Shown here piece by piece: positions 63,463 to 64,000 of a stretch of 64,000 bases of DNA. The position numbers were made by a program, and so were the translations under genes. The DNA is from Psychrobacter immobilis (GTDB taxonomy: Bacteria > Pseudomonadota > Gammaproteobacteria > Pseudomonadales > Moraxellaceae). The stretch lies in the NCBI GenBank assembly GCA_904846145.1, contig CAJGZL010000001.1, forward strand, positions 1,302,001-1,366,000, read 5' to 3'. The first letter of the stretch is position 1, and each line of letters starts with the position of its first letter. The notes under the pieces were generated by a model. The model saw only the letters and a list, made by a program, of their open reading frames with translations, was not told where the DNA came from and ran no database searches.

Positions 63463-64000
63463 TGGGACATTATATTAGCTTATTTATAACCTCAGTCTTT
63501 ATTGAAAATATGGCCTTGGCCTATTTTTTAGGCATGTGTACCTTTTTGGCGGTATCAAAAAAGGTCTCAACGGCTATCGGTCTTGGGGTTGCCGTCATCG
63601 TGGTTATGGCTATCACCGTGCCACTAAATAACCTACTCTTTCAGTTCATCCTAAAAGATGGAGCACTGGCTTGGGCAGGTTTCCCAGGGATTGACTTAAG
63701 CTTCTTAGGCTTGCTGAGCTACATCGGTCTAATCGCGGCAACGGTACAGATTCTAGAGATGTTCTTAGACAAGTTCGTGCCTGCCTTGTATAACGCGCTT
63801 GGTGTATTCTTACCCTTGATTACAGTCAACTGTGCGATCTTAGGTGGCGTACTATTTATGGTTGAGCGTGACTATAACTTTGGCGAATCTATGGTCTATG
63901 GTATCGGTGCAGGTTTTGGTTGGGCGCTAGCAATTACTGTATTGGCTGGTATCCGCGAAAAGCTTAAGTACTCAGATATTCCAGCACCTCTACAAGGCTT
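63462..64000 (+). CDS. nqrE: Na+-translocating NADH:quinone reductase subunit E (partial, runs off window)
   Basis: The start overlaps the nqrD stop by one base (taatg). The 179 readable residues begin [19 protein letters not shown] and include [17 protein letters not shown] with the first Cys ligand and [21 protein letters not shown] with the second. About 20 residues are missing beyond the window. nqrF, the NADH-oxidising subunit, should follow. Confidence 0.97.
   Translation, partial: MGHYISLFITSVFIENMALAYFLGMCTFLAVSKKVSTAIGLGVAVIVVMAITVPLNNLLFQFILKDGALAWAGFPGIDLSFLGLLSYIGLIAATVQILEMFLDKFVPALYNALGVFLPLITVNCAILGGVLFMVERDYNFGESMVYGIGAGFGWALAITVLAGIREKLKYSDIPAPLQG

Overview
The window looks like chromosomal DNA of a Psychrobacter-like gammaproteobacterium (Moraxellaceae). 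The support is the 16S/23S/5S sequence, a thrS-infC pair with an AUU-start infC, nqr genes, and a two-domain ArgA. Most genes are moderately AT-rich housekeeping or envelope genes; about 2.2 kb (39835-42067) is clearly more AT-rich and looks acquired. All calls are from reading the sequence and from family knowledge; no database search was run.

Layout. 1-11041 (minus) is one giant YadA-type trimeric autotransporter adhesin. It runs from its ESPR/signal region at 11041 to the membrane anchor at the window edge. It holds a 5-kb array of near-identical 732-bp repeats with collagen-like triplets, and one copy carries a one-base deletion (about 3696) that breaks the frame. 11864-13120 is an amidohydrolase. 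13214-13903 is a cysteine-rich orphan. 14187-15131 is a DMT-type transporter. 15212-20379 is an operon of membrane fusion protein, RND pump and YceI. 20593-23087 holds a WG-repeat protein and an FAD-dependent amine oxidase-like enzyme. 23420-23584 is a tiny Lys-rich protein, followed by a MITE-like element (23671-23966) with perfect 17-bp inverted ends. Next come recG, a patatin-like lipoprotein, a small secreted protein, argA, an FKBP lipoprotein, a TM-helix-repeat channel, an orphan 479-aa protein, a divergent SDR, an acyltransferase, parE, a YqiA-like esterase and a DUF1289 protein.

39835-42067 (minus) is a tightly coupled three-gene operon of unknown function. Its middle gene looks like a phospholipase D-superfamily domain. 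It sits directly behind the rRNA operon and is the best candidate for an undescribed system, perhaps a defence or stress module; that role is inference. The rRNA operon (42457-47657, minus) is 16S-tRNA-Ile-tRNA-Ala-23S-5S. It has two strong promoters, processing stems, a terminator and a duplicated 5S tail downstream.

Right of it on the plus strand are thrS, infC, a TelA-family gene and rnr. On the minus strand are a small membrane protein, a BON-MscS channel and hisA. The final genes are nqrA-B-C-D and a partial nqrE, encoding the Na+-translocating NADH:quinone reductase. A 64-bp deleted relative of the MITE lies between hisA and nqrA.
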